Part shown: piece by piece, positions 15,465-24,092 of the stretch
Position numbering within the stretch: position 1 is the first letter of the stretch
Layout: each line of letters opens with the position of its first letter
The notes under the pieces: model-generated
Database searches by the model: none
What the model was told of the DNA's origin: nothing
What the model saw: the letters and a program-made list of their open reading frames with translations, nothing else
Translations under genes and position numbers: made by a program
Origin: Spirochaetia bacterium
GTDB taxonomy: Bacteria > Spirochaetota > Spirochaetia > PWKH01
Direction: 5' to 3'
Assembly: GCA_007116075.1 (NCBI GenBank)
Contig: SKJE01000011.1
Span: forward strand, 1 to 48,080
DNA length: 48,080 bases

Positions 15465-16213
15465 AACTGATCCTCCTGTGTATTCTGATGCTTGTTCCCA
15501 CACATGGTCAGGGGACCAGCTGGCTGGTAGTGGATATCTGCGGAAGCAGATACGCAGGTGTCCCCCTCTCCTCCTATGTCCGTGATATTGATCCTCCCTT
15601 TGAGATTTCCCTGGAAAATCACCAGGGTGCATGGGTAACCCTCTCCTCGGATGCTCGGCTGGATCACGTCATCATTGCCGAGTATAAGGATGGGACTGCA
15701 CTGGAACCGACCCTTGTGGGCTCCGATGTACCCCCTGATCTCCACCTTGAGGGTATCCGCACAGTCGAGGTGCGGCGGCTTGAGCCGGCACAAATAGAAC
15801 CGCCGGTGCTGGAAGTGCTCTCAGGCGGGGATCTCATCCAGGTGGAACTCTCGCACCTGGAGCCATTTATCCTGGAAGGAGACGGGGAGATCCGCTCCTC
15901 TACCGGGAGGGTCACCCAAGGCAGGTATGCCGGGATACCCCTCCTGGACCTTGCCCGGATGTTTCACGGATCATCACATCCGGGGACGATTACAGCAGAG
16001 GCGGCAGACGGATACCGGGTTTCCTATGAAGTGTCCTGGCTGGAGGATCATGAGGGTACATGGATTCTGGCTTGGAGGGATGAAAAGGGGATGATGGATC
16101 AATCCTACGGTCCCTTCCGTACGATAAGCGTCGGAGATCCCCCGCCCCGGACAGAGGGGCGGAGAAGTGCCAGGCAGGTTGTTCGGATCATCTTTGAGGG
16201 AACCCGGAAATGA
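15461..16213 (+). CDS. Exported protein with sulfite-oxidase-like (molybdopterin-type) fold
   Basis: A 250-residue protein beginning with a signal peptide (MKLILLCILMLVPTHGQG). It appears to hold two related repeats. The clearer one (about 120-245) has GRYAGIPLLDLARMF, EAADGYRVSYEVSWL, ILAWRDEKG, SYGPFRTI and RQVVRIIFEG, the order seen in the oxidoreductase molybdopterin-binding (SUOX) domain. The first (about 20-105) has YAGVPLSSYV, VIIAEYKDG and GIRTVEV. I see no SUOX-type catalytic cysteine in either repeat, so enzyme activity is unlikely; a binding role is more plausible. ATG 15461 has GGGAGGG just upstream and overlaps the previous stop. It sits between a solute-binding protein and its permease, so I infer an accessory binding or docking part of the transporter. 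Confidence 0.7.
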   Translation: MKLILLCILMLVPTHGQGTSWLVVDICGSRYAGVPLSSYVRDIDPPFEISLENHQGAWVTLSSDARLDHVIIAEYKDGTALEPTLVGSDVPPDLHLEGIRTVEVRRLEPAQIEPPVLEVLSGGDLIQVELSHLEPFILEGDGEIRSSTGRVTQGRYAGIPLLDLARMFHGSSHPGTITAEAADGYRVSYEVSWLEDHEGTWILAWRDEKGMMDQSYGPFRTISVGDPPPRTEGRRSARQVVRIIFEGTRK

Positions 16214-18123
16214 AGCGCGTGCACCTGGTACTTGGACTGCCGGCATTACTGCTGTGCGGTCTGCTGCTGGTTTTTCCTGCACTTCATGCACTGGGATATT
16301 CCCTTCACGGCTGGAATCTTGACGGATACCGATTTGCCCTTCAGGACAGGGGATTCTCCTTCAGTCTGGTGATTACCCTGCTCTGGACCGGGGCCAATAC
16401 GCTGTCAGTACTTTGGCTCGGGCTTCATGGGGCCGTGTTTGCCCTTGAACACCCTAGATGGAGCCGACCGCTGTTTTTCCTGCTGTTTCTTCCCTGGGTG
16501 ATTCCAGTATATATTGCTGCACCCCTCGCACGGGGCGTATTATACGGAGGGGGAGGGACTTCGCTGGCTGCATGGCTGACGGGTTTTGACATACCCTTCA
16601 CCACTAATGCCTCAGCGGGTTTTACTGCCGCCCTGGTAGTGAGTCTCTGGCTGCGTCTTCCCGCTGTTCTCTTTATCATATACGGAAGCCTGAAGAAGAT
16701 TTCAAGGGATCTGGTAGAGGCGTCCCATGTTGACGGATGCACCCGGTATCATCGAATCCGGGAAATCTATCTGCCGGGAACAGCTTCTGCACTCCGCGCA
16801 GGAGGGTTTCTTACTGCACTTTCAGGGTTCACTGAATTTAGTCTGCTGTTTCTCCTCACCGGTGGAGGTCCCCCGATGGTTTCCGGAATTACTGACCGGT
16901 ATATTATCGGGGCAACAACTACGGTGGGAGTATTCCTCTACCGGGTGTTCCAGGGGATCTATGACTACCGGGTGACAGCATCGGTGGGGACCCTGACCGT
17001 CTTCGGAGTTGTGGTACTGCTGATGTTATGGAATGCTTCAAGCCGGGAGGGGGAACAGCGCAGGCGAATGCTATTGATGATTACTGCAGTGGTACACATG
17101 GTCTCCTTTGGTTCCTGGGTCCAGATTTTTGCAGTCGGCTTCCTGGTGAGCCTGAGATTCCCGAAACTTTTTTTACCCCTGGTGGTCCTGGAAACTGCAG
17201 TATTGGGGTATGTGGTTTATCTGTCGGGTGTCCTTGCAGGTCTAGCCCCGGCAGCCCTCATATCCTTGGCTGCCGGCATACTGCTATCTGACCATCCGCC
17301 CCTACTTGCACGGTGGCATCACGCTGCGGTGGGTTTGATGGCAGTGGTGCTTGCCAGTCTGTCTGCTCTGCTGATGCTGATGCTGCTCCGACTGACCATA
17401 TCCGGAGCAGGTATCATTTCAGTGCAGACACTGCTCCCTGCGTATCCGTCACTAGAGGCCTACCGGCGGGTGCTCACAGACATACAGGTATGGCGGAGTA
17501 TCGGGAATTCCCTCACCATAGCCCTGGGCAGTTCCCTCCTGCTGCTTATGGTGCTGCTTCCGGCGTATACCCTGGCGGCCCTGGTCTCCAGGAAGTCACG
17601 CCAGCGGGCCGTTGCCATTGCCCATACGGTCCAGTCCTCGGGAGGAATTCATACCCTCATTCCGCTGTTTTTCCTGTTCACACCCCTCGCTCTTATTGAT
17701 ACCAGGATGTCTGTCATGCTTGTCTGCGCTGCCGGAGCCGTAGCCCCGGCACTTATGATCAGCAGTTCATATCTGGAGGGTCATCCCGATTCACTTCGGG
17801 AAGCGGCGGAACTCGAGGGGGCCGGACTCATCCAGTGGGCCAGATGGATACTCCTGCCGCTCTCAATACCAGTACTTGCAGTATCGGCGGTGCTCGCTTT
17901 CCTGAGGGGGTACAATACCTTCCTCGTACCGCTGCTGATGCTTCAGCGGGAGGAACTCTATCCGGTAAGCTTGAGAATATACCAGTTTGCAGGTGACCCA
18001 TCAGGTGCCCAGGCTGACTGGTCCGGTTTCGGGGTGCTCGCACTGGTGCATCTTGTGACAGCCTCTGCTGTGATGTGGAAGGTGTCCAGGTATTTCGGGC
18101 ATACTGCCCTGGGTGACCACTAA
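16210..18123 (+). CDS. Fused two-domain ABC transporter permease (MalF-MalG like)
   Basis: A 637-residue, very hydrophobic protein with two binding-protein-dependent permease domains in one chain. Each has the EAA loop that contacts the ATPase: EASHVDGCTRYHRIREIYLPG at about 170-190 and REAAELEGAGLIQWARWILLP at about 530-550. The first half resembles MalF-type and the second MalG-type permeases (CUT1 group), as shown by LTGGGPP and by FLRGYNTFLVPLLML near the end. Extra membrane segments join the halves (about 285-400). The start overlaps the previous stop (ATGA), completing a three-gene operon behind the riboswitch-like leader. No ATPase gene follows; CUT1 systems often share a remote MsiK-like ATPase. 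It converges on the next gene with a 4-base overlap of stops. Confidence 0.88.
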   Translation: MKRVHLVLGLPALLLCGLLLVFPALHALGYSLHGWNLDGYRFALQDRGFSFSLVITLLWTGANTLSVLWLGLHGAVFALEHPRWSRPLFFLLFLPWVIPVYIAAPLARGVLYGGGGTSLAAWLTGFDIPFTTNASAGFTAALVVSLWLRLPAVLFIIYGSLKKISRDLVEASHVDGCTRYHRIREIYLPGTASALRAGGFLTALSGFTEFSLLFLLTGGGPPMVSGITDRYIIGATTTVGVFLYRVFQGIYDYRVTASVGTLTVFGVVVLLMLWNASSREGEQRRRMLLMITAVVHMVSFGSWVQIFAVGFLVSLRFPKLFLPLVVLETAVLGYVVYLSGVLAGLAPAALISLAAGILLSDHPPLLARWHHAAVGLMAVVLASLSALLMLMLLRLTISGAGIISVQTLLPAYPSLEAYRRVLTDIQVWRSIGNSLTIALGSSLLLLMVLLPAYTLAALVSRKSRQRAVAIAHTVQSSGGIHTLIPLFFLFTPLALIDTRMSVMLVCAAGAVAPALMISSSYLEGHPDSLREAAELEGAGLIQWARWILLPLSIPVLAVSAVLAFLRGYNTFLVPLLMLQREELYPVSLRIYQFAGDPSGAQADWSGFGVLALVHLVTASAVMWKVSRYFGHTALGDH

Positions 18124-20165
18124 CGGATATCGAAGACGAACAGGGCGTGCTGGGAAGCAGATATTGCGTACAGGTAATTCCCGGCAGGATCGATATGAAG
18201 CTGGTGGATCGGTGCACAGGGGGTGAAAGAGAGAAACTCCACACTGCCGTCGGGATTGATGTCGAATGCGGTAATACCCCGGGATGTGACGCTGCCGACA
18301 TAGAGCTTTTCCCTCCATGGATCCGTCACGACGCTCCGGAGTCCGGCCATGCGGCAGGAGTCGAAATCATCCTGTTTTATCCGGTAGCCATAATGGAATT
18401 CCTGTTGATCATAACTGAAACGGCAGAGGAAGTTATTGGATGTAGTGAAAAGGGTGCCGTCGTGGTAGAAATGGGCATTATTTACTTGGCTGATACCCAT
18501 AGTCCCGTCTGTGGAGTAGCTGAAGGACTGGATGGGATCAAGAGCCCCTGCTCTATCGATTGAGAAGAGCTGCAGCGAGCTGTTGTTCCTATTAGTTGAT
18601 GCAAGGTGGGTTCCCGCAGGATTGATTGCCATTTTTCTCGGAGAGGAGAGGCCGGGGCTCAATGCTGATGCTTGGACACCCCCCAGATTGAGCCGGATCC
18701 CGTCCCATATAAGATGGTAGATCACATCATTACCCTGATCACTTACATAGATATGTGAGCTCTTCGGGGATATGACCACATCCGATAGCAGGTCAAAGGG
18801 TTCCATGCCGGCGCCGGGGCTGCCGGAGCGTACGGCACTGTGGAGGTATGTCCCGCTGTCATAGCAGTAGCTGAATATATTGACTGACCGGTCGTACTCT
18901 GAGAGGGTGCAGATAAAGGATCCGTCGGGGGCTGCATCAACGGCCTTTACACCGTGCAATGGAGCCCCCGACGAACCCTCAATGGTATAGAGCAGTTCCA
19001 GCAGGCCGTCATGACGGGGGACAAAGACCTGCAGCAGGTCTCCGGACTTTGATGCAGTAATCACTTCTCCCCGGGATGTCACCGTGAAGTCTGAGACATT
19101 TCGCAGGATAGCCTGATCATGCCCATCCTCAATGACCTGGATCAGCATAAGGTCTTCTGTAAGTTCGTAGTCCAGTGCCTCAAAGGAGAGCGATGCGGAA
19201 GCGATGCTGCCCTGCTGCGGGGTATATGCAATCACGTCCATCCGGTGAATTCCTGCATCCGGGGAGATAATCTCCCTGGCATCCCCGGTAGTCTTCCGGA
19301 TGATCTGCCCGTTGAGGTACCATTCAAGGGTGAGGGATGCAATATCGGTACCGTCGGGATCGTCGAGCAGGTAGGTGAATTCAATAGGGATGTGTTCATA
19401 GATAATATAGGGGTCACCGGCTATAGAGCCGGTAACCCGCTGAGTGGTGTCGATGAACAGCAGATCTGGATTCACTTCTGTCAAGTGGGTGGTGATATCG
19501 GGAATATTGAGATTGAGGGTGGTCCCTGGATAGACAGTTGCCTCAAATACTGCTGTACCGCATGAATCATAGTTTTCATCGAACAGTTCGACCTGGAATA
19601 CATAGTCTCCTGCAGCGATAGTGTCTGTATAGATCCCTCCGGCTGTCCCGATAGTAAGGTTTTTCACATCGGGCTGATCATTACTTCCCGCTTCCCGGAG
19701 GGTAACTTCTCCCTGCATGATCTTGATATCCTGGTCATTCCAGGATACCGATAACTGCAGGGTACCGTCACCCTCGGCCGGTTCAAGCTCAAGCGCAATA
19801 GAATCGGTATGCTTGTCTATGTGGACAGTACGCTCTCCGGAGATCAGAACAGTTCCTGCACTATTGAGTCCCTCGGCGCTGAATGTCCACTCCCCTGCAT
19901 AGATCTCCTTGAGTTCGGTGGAACTCGATGAGCTGGTCAGCGTAAAGGAGCTGCTGCGGGGGCCTGAGCAAGTGAGACTGTATTCCGTAATCTCAGGTTC
20001 CGGTTCGTAGGTGCTCATAACGGATGATGTCCGTGGAGCACCAAGGGGAGACGTAAAATTGAGCACCAGGTGAACCGTGTCGGGCAGTTGGTCCCGGCAG
20101 CCGAAGCTGACTAGCAGAAGTGCCAGCAAGAAAACCGGGAGACTAAGCATCTGGTATTTCTTCAT
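18120..20165 (-). CDS. Lipoprotein with C-terminal beta-propeller
   Basis: A 681-residue lipoprotein. MKKYQMLSLPVFLLALLLVSFGC gives a signal and lipobox with Cys23. Residues about 30-340 look like a run of beta-sandwich domains (repeated SVSWNDQ, GDYVFQVELFDENYDS and LTLEWYLNGQ segments of Ig or carboxypeptidase-regulatory type). From about 360 to the end are repeated propeller blades of the lactonase/YncE type, such as AVDAAPDGSFICTLSEYDRSVNIF, SSHIYVSDQGNDVIYHL and DPAGNYLYAISASQHALFVFDI. The start was set to the ATG at 20165, which follows a strong AAAAGGAGGA ribosome site. The function is unknown; such proteins are surface or periplasmic binding and assembly factors. No enzyme motif was found. 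Confidence 0.75.
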   Translation of the reverse strand: MKKYQMLSLPVFLLALLLVSFGCRDQLPDTVHLVLNFTSPLGAPRTSSVMSTYEPEPEITEYSLTCSGPRSSSFTLTSSSSSTELKEIYAGEWTFSAEGLNSAGTVLISGERTVHIDKHTDSIALELEPAEGDGTLQLSVSWNDQDIKIMQGEVTLREAGSNDQPDVKNLTIGTAGGIYTDTIAAGDYVFQVELFDENYDSCGTAVFEATVYPGTTLNLNIPDITTHLTEVNPDLLFIDTTQRVTGSIAGDPYIIYEHIPIEFTYLLDDPDGTDIASLTLEWYLNGQIIRKTTGDAREIISPDAGIHRMDVIAYTPQQGSIASASLSFEALDYELTEDLMLIQVIEDGHDQAILRNVSDFTVTSRGEVITASKSGDLLQVFVPRHDGLLELLYTIEGSSGAPLHGVKAVDAAPDGSFICTLSEYDRSVNIFSYCYDSGTYLHSAVRSGSPGAGMEPFDLLSDVVISPKSSHIYVSDQGNDVIYHLIWDGIRLNLGGVQASALSPGLSSPRKMAINPAGTHLASTNRNNSSLQLFSIDRAGALDPIQSFSYSTDGTMGISQVNNAHFYHDGTLFTTSNNFLCRFSYDQQEFHYGYRIKQDDFDSCRMAGLRSVVTDPWREKLYVGSVTSRGITAFDINPDGSVEFLSFTPCAPIHQLHIDPAGNYLYAISASQHALFVFDIR

Positions 20166-20249
20166 ATATTTCCTCCTTTTGCACAACAAGGAGGTGATCA
20201 GTCTATCAGTTGATTCAATTGTTCAGGATTATATGGCATACTCCTACAT

Positions 20250-21095
20250 ATGGTATCTGTAATTATTCCGGTATACAATCGTCGTGAGCTTGTGCTGCAG
20301 GCAGTCTCATCGGTTCTTGGACAAAGTTGGGGTGATCTTGAAATCATCCTGGCAGATGACGGATCGACAGACGGTCTGGATGAAGCAGTTATTCCCTACT
20401 GCCGTGACCACCGTCTGAGGTATATCCCTCTGGAACATCACGGATATCCCGGTGCAGTGCGAAACCGTGGTGCTGAACATGCCCGGGGAGACTGGATTGC
20501 CTTTCTCGATTCTGATGATCTCTGGCTGCCGGAGAAGCTCCAGCACCAGATGGAACTGAGCATGACCCGGCCGGAGCTTCAGTGTATTCACTGCACTGAA
20601 ATATGGCTGCGCGGAGAGCAGGTAATCAGCCAGCGGACCCAGCGGCACCGGAGAGAGGGATATCTCTTTTCTGATTCCCTGAAAAAGTGCATCATCGGAC
20701 CTTCAACAGTAATAATCCGCCGAAACCTCTATGAATTGCTGGACGGATTCCGGGAGGATATGGTGGTGGCGGAGGATTACGAGCTCTGGCTTCGCCTTAC
20801 CGCCAGGGAGGAGGTGGGGTATGTCCACCAGCCCTTAGTGGTAAAACGTGCAGGCTACGGGGGGGATCAGCTGTCGGAGCGGTACGGCCAGATTGAAGTG
20901 TTCAGGATCCAGGGACTGCTGGATCTTCTGAACACTGGATGGCTTAAGGAGCGTCCCGGGAAGCGGGAGGAGGCCTGCCGGGAACTGGCAAGAAAATGCC
21001 TGATCTATGCAGGCGGTGCCAGGAAACGGGGACATGAGCAGGAAGCCGGACACTATGAATCTATTGCCCGGGAGTTCAGTGCGGCCTCTTCGTAG
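20250..21095 (+). CDS. Family 2 glycosyltransferase
   Basis: A 281-residue GT-A glycosyltransferase. It opens with VSVIIPVYNRRELVLQAVSSVLGQ, then IILADDGSTDG (nucleotide-sugar site), PGAVRNRGAEHARGDWIAFLDSDDLW (with the metal-binding DSD), and AEDYELWLRL (acceptor/catalytic Asp). It has no membrane segment. GT2 enzymes transfer sugars to lipid, polysaccharide or protein acceptors; the acceptor here is unknown. The last 43 bases overlap the end of galU on the opposite strand, an unusually long convergent overlap. GalU makes UDP-glucose, a plausible sugar donor, which gives a functional link between the neighbours. Confidence 0.9.
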   Translation: MVSVIIPVYNRRELVLQAVSSVLGQSWGDLEIILADDGSTDGLDEAVIPYCRDHRLRYIPLEHHGYPGAVRNRGAEHARGDWIAFLDSDDLWLPEKLQHQMELSMTRPELQCIHCTEIWLRGEQVISQRTQRHRREGYLFSDSLKKCIIGPSTVIIRRNLYELLDGFREDMVVAEDYELWLRLTAREEVGYVHQPLVVKRAGYGGDQLSERYGQIEVFRIQGLLDLLNTGWLKERPGKREEACRELARKCLIYAGGARKRGHEQEAGHYESIAREFSAASS

Positions 21096-21910
21096 ACAAC
21101 ATCAGCCAGATCTTTCCGGCCCAGGGCATAGCGCAGCAGTGCCCTGAGATATCCCTGGGGAGATCCAATATCAAGGCGCTCACCGGAAATCCTTCGGTGA
21201 ACCACCCTGCGCCTGTCCATGAGCTGCTTCAGTGCATAGATATGGTAGTACTCTCCTTCCGCTGTATCATGGCTCCGCCAGCCCTCTTCAAGGAGCGGGA
21301 AGATATCAGGGGTGTAGAGATATCGGCCGATGCTCGCCTCCCGGCTGGGTTCGCTGCCCTTCGGGGGTTTTTCAATGATATTCTCTACATGGATGCCGTC
21401 ATCGGCCAGGTCGAGCACTCCGTAGCGCTGCAGCTGGGGAGGATCATGGAGGGATGCAAGAACCGTACAGCCGGTCTGCTGGTAGGCTTCTATGAGTTGG
21501 GCTGACAGTGATGGAGTTCCAAAGTGGATATCATCGGGGTATGCGCAGATGAACGGCTCATCTCCCATAAGACTGCGTGCCTGGAGCAGTGCGTGCCCGG
21601 TTCCCAGCATCTCCTGCTGCCGGATAAAGGATACCCTGACCTTCGGCGGGATGATCTGCATGAGTTTTTCCCTGTTTCCCTCTTTCTCAAAGAGTCCCTC
21701 AAGTTCGACATCCCGGTCAAAGAAGTCCTCAAGGCTCTTTTTCCTCCTTGAGGTGACGATGACAATGTCCTCAATACCCGCACTGATAAACTCGTCAATG
21801 ACAAAGGAGATGCTTGGAGTGTCGATCAGGGGAAGCATCTCCTTGGGCACAGTTTTTGTTACAGGAAGAAATCGGGTTCCATATCCGGCGGCGATGATAA
21901 GTCCTTTCAT
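21053..21910 (-). CDS. galU: UTP-glucose-1-phosphate uridylyltransferase
   Basis: A 285-residue nucleotidyltransferase with GalU landmarks: MKGLIIAAGYGTRFLPVTKTVPKEMLPLIDTPSISFVIDE at the N-terminus (UTP loop and the Lys in PKEMLP), VTSRRKKSLEDFFD, QQEMLGTGHALLQA, YPDDIHFG (metal Asp), VENIIEKP and GRYLYTP. The length is normal. It makes UDP-glucose for cell-envelope glycans and glycolipids. A ribosome site (AAAGGAG, near 21915-21921) precedes the ATG. The C-terminal 14 codons lie inside the glycosyltransferase gene on the other strand. Confidence 0.93.
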   Translation of the reverse strand: MKGLIIAAGYGTRFLPVTKTVPKEMLPLIDTPSISFVIDEFISAGIEDIVIVTSRRKKSLEDFFDRDVELEGLFEKEGNREKLMQIIPPKVRVSFIRQQEMLGTGHALLQARSLMGDEPFICAYPDDIHFGTPSLSAQLIEAYQQTGCTVLASLHDPPQLQRYGVLDLADDGIHVENIIEKPPKGSEPSREASIGRYLYTPDIFPLLEEGWRSHDTAEGEYYHIYALKQLMDRRRVVHRRISGERLDIGSPQGYLRALLRYALGRKDLADVVYEEAALNSRAIDS

Positions 21911-21987
21911 GGGCAGCTCCTTTATACGATTATCATAGGTGAGGGCAATATATTTTTCAAGTAGAATATCCCATGGTACAATGATGT

Positions 21988-23589
21988 ATGAAGTATACCG
22001 TCATTTCGTTGTCCGGAGCCTACCGGGAAACCGGAAGCCGGCTCCCCAAACTTCCCTCCTCCGGTGAACACCGGGAATTTCGGCTTGACAGGTTTATTGA
22101 ACAGGTTGATCGGCTGCTGAAGAGACGAAAACTTCCTGTCCTAGTCGTATACCGGAGGGCAGATTTTCATCTTCCCCCCTTCGGGGCAATGGAGGAACTG
22201 TATTACCAGCTGGGACGGCTCGCCCAGAGGGGGGGAGAACTCTGGTACTACGCTGATTCCTATCGCATGATCGACTGCTATCTTTCATCACAGTGCAGCT
22301 GCCGCTGTATTAACTACCTTGGTACAGTTACCTTTCGGGGAGCAGCCAAGTCGGGTCTGTTCTTCACAAAAGCATTCGCTTCACAGGGCATCGGCGTGAA
22401 GGTTATTCGTCAGGGAGAGTATAAGAGTGCCGGAGCCCCCTTCACCGAAGAACAGTTTGACCAATATGATCGGGAGCAGTGGGAGACGCTGCTGCGCTGC
22501 AGTGTAGATCATATTGCACAACGAACCGCTGCAGGGAAAGGCTTCTCCCAGGAGCTGATTGATGAACTGCTGTCGGGAGTGCAGTTAACCGCGGAACAGG
22601 CGGTACAGCGGGAGGTCATTGAGAGAATAACAACCTTCGGGGAGCTTTGTTCCTACTGGAAGGGAGAGAAGCTGGGAAAGAGGCCCCTGCCGAAACCGCG
22701 GGGAACATGGGGCTGGAACTGGAGGGGCCGAAGTGTGGCCCTGCTTTTTCTTGAGGGAGCTGTTATGGATGGTAAGGACAGAAACAGCCCTCTGCTCGGA
22801 CAGGTGCTTGGGGACGAACCTCTCGTGAAGACCATCAGCGAACTGGCCGGGCGTTCACGGATCAAGGCTGTAGTGCTACGGATAAACTCGGGAGGTGGTT
22901 CAGCAATTGCGCATGAGAATATCCTCAAGGCCTTAGAGATGCTGGCAAGGAAGAAGCCCCTTGTGATATCCATGGGACCTGTAGCCGCAAGCGGCGGATA
23001 CTGGATTGCCCATGCAGGACGGAGCGTGCTGGCAGGAGAAACCACTGTTACCGGATCAATCGGGGTGGTTGGACTGTTCTTCACCATCCACAGGTTTCTC
23101 CAATCCCGGGGCATCACTGTAGATATGATTAAAAAGGGCGATTTCTCCGATGAGGGCAGTGTGCTGCGTGATATGAATGAAGCTGAGGTGAGCGATATTG
23201 AAACTTCCATACGCCAGGTGTATCGGACCTTTGTCCGAAGGACCGCAGCAGCACGATCTATGTCCGAAAACCAGGTAGAAGAGGTTGCCCGGGGAAGAGT
23301 GTGGTGCGGGAGGGATGCATTAGACCAGGGACTCATAGACGAGATCGGCACCTTATCCCGGGCATTGGAACTGGCCATGAGCGAAGCTGGGGGAGGAAGC
23401 TATAAGGTGAAGGTCTATCCGAAGAGGAAGCCTTCGCTGATCCAGAAGCTGCTGTTTTCGTCATCCTCCCAGGTGTTTAGGGATATCCGTCTTCTTGCCG
23501 GTGAAGCTGCTGCGGTTTCCGGAAAACCCCTGCTTCTGGACATTCACAGTCTGGAGTATACCCAGTCTCACTTGCCACTTGACATATGA
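21988..23589 (+). CDS. sppA: SppA-type signal peptide peptidase, double-domain, apparently without membrane anchor
   Basis: A 533-residue protein of the long (67K) SppA type with two tandem S49 domains. The catalytic Lys lies in the first domain (RQGEYKSAGAPFTEEQFD, Lys146) and the nucleophilic Ser in the second (GPVAASGGYWIA, Ser335), with LRINSGGGSAIAHENI before it. E. coli SppA uses the same split dyad. The usual N-terminal membrane anchor is not visible: the protein starts MKYTVISLSGAYRETG, so a cytoplasmic or peripheral enzyme is inferred. Upstream, TACAAT (21977-21982) lies only five bases before the ATG and no ribosome site is seen, which suggests a leaderless mRNA. Its 3' end overlaps the next promoter. 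Confidence 0.85.
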   Translation: MKYTVISLSGAYRETGSRLPKLPSSGEHREFRLDRFIEQVDRLLKRRKLPVLVVYRRADFHLPPFGAMEELYYQLGRLAQRGGELWYYADSYRMIDCYLSSQCSCRCINYLGTVTFRGAAKSGLFFTKAFASQGIGVKVIRQGEYKSAGAPFTEEQFDQYDREQWETLLRCSVDHIAQRTAAGKGFSQELIDELLSGVQLTAEQAVQREVIERITTFGELCSYWKGEKLGKRPLPKPRGTWGWNWRGRSVALLFLEGAVMDGKDRNSPLLGQVLGDEPLVKTISELAGRSRIKAVVLRINSGGGSAIAHENILKALEMLARKKPLVISMGPVAASGGYWIAHAGRSVLAGETTVTGSIGVVGLFFTIHRFLQSRGITVDMIKKGDFSDEGSVLRDMNEAEVSDIETSIRQVYRTFVRRTAAARSMSENQVEEVARGRVWCGRDALDQGLIDEIGTLSRALELAMSEAGGGSYKVKVYPKRKPSLIQKLLFSSSSQVFRDIRLLAGEAAAVSGKPLLLDIHSLEYTQSHLPLDI

Positions 23590-23601
23590 AAGTGATACAC
23601 T
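23572..23601 (+). promoter_or_regulatory. Promoter for the EIIA-antiporter pair
   Basis: TTGCCA (23572-23577) and TACACT (23596-23601) are 18 bases apart. The first element is within the last codons of sppA. A GGGGAG ribosome site follows before ATG 23635. Confidence 0.4.
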
Positions 23602-23634
23602 GTCCCTGCAGTATATGTACATTGGGGAGCAGGA

Positions 23635-24081
23635 ATGAAGCTGAAGCAAGTTCTTAATAAAGAGGTAGTTACCACTGACCTCCAGGGCAGCACCAAGCGG
23701 GAGATCATCGAGGAGCTGCTGGATATCTTGATGAATACGGGGAAGGTTGCAGACCGCAGCACCGCACTGAAGGATCTGCTTGACCGGGAGGCTAAGATGT
23801 CCACCGGCATACAGCATGGGGTGGCTATACCCCATGCCAAAACGAAGGCAGTTACTGGGCTTGTAGCCTGTATAGGGGTCCACCGGGAGGGCATGGACTT
23901 TGAATCCCTCGACGGAGTTCCCAGCACTATTTTTGTCATGACCCTTTCTCCGGAAAACCGAACCGGCCCTCATGTGCAGTTTCTTGCGGAGATCAGCATG
24001 GTACTTAAGTCCCCGCCAGTGCGCAGCGCCATCATGAAGGTAACCGACCCGGGAGAGCTGCTTGAGCTCTTTGGGGCGTAG
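23635..24081 (+). CDS. PTS EIIA (fructose/nitrogen type) domain protein
   Basis: A 148-residue stand-alone EIIA of the PtsN/fructose class. The phosphorylation site is the His in GVAIPHAKT; other family segments are KREIIEELLDIL, ALKDLLDREAKMSTGI and DLLELF-like at the end. No EIIB or EIIC lies nearby, so a regulatory role through phosphorelay state is more likely than sugar uptake. In other bacteria such EIIA proteins regulate potassium or proton antiporters by direct contact. The next gene, 11 bases on, encodes a CPA2-type antiporter, which supports this idea by context. Confidence 0.9.
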   Translation: MKLKQVLNKEVVTTDLQGSTKREIIEELLDILMNTGKVADRSTALKDLLDREAKMSTGIQHGVAIPHAKTKAVTGLVACIGVHREGMDFESLDGVPSTIFVMTLSPENRTGPHVQFLAEISMVLKSPPVRSAIMKVTDPGELLELFGA

Positions 24082-24092
24082 GAGCAAGTTCC

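Noticed and set aside
21053..21095. Long convergent overlap of glycosyltransferase and galU as a misassembly
   Set aside because: Both C-termini look normal for their families, and similar short convergent overlaps (34, 8 and 4 bases) occur elsewhere in the window.
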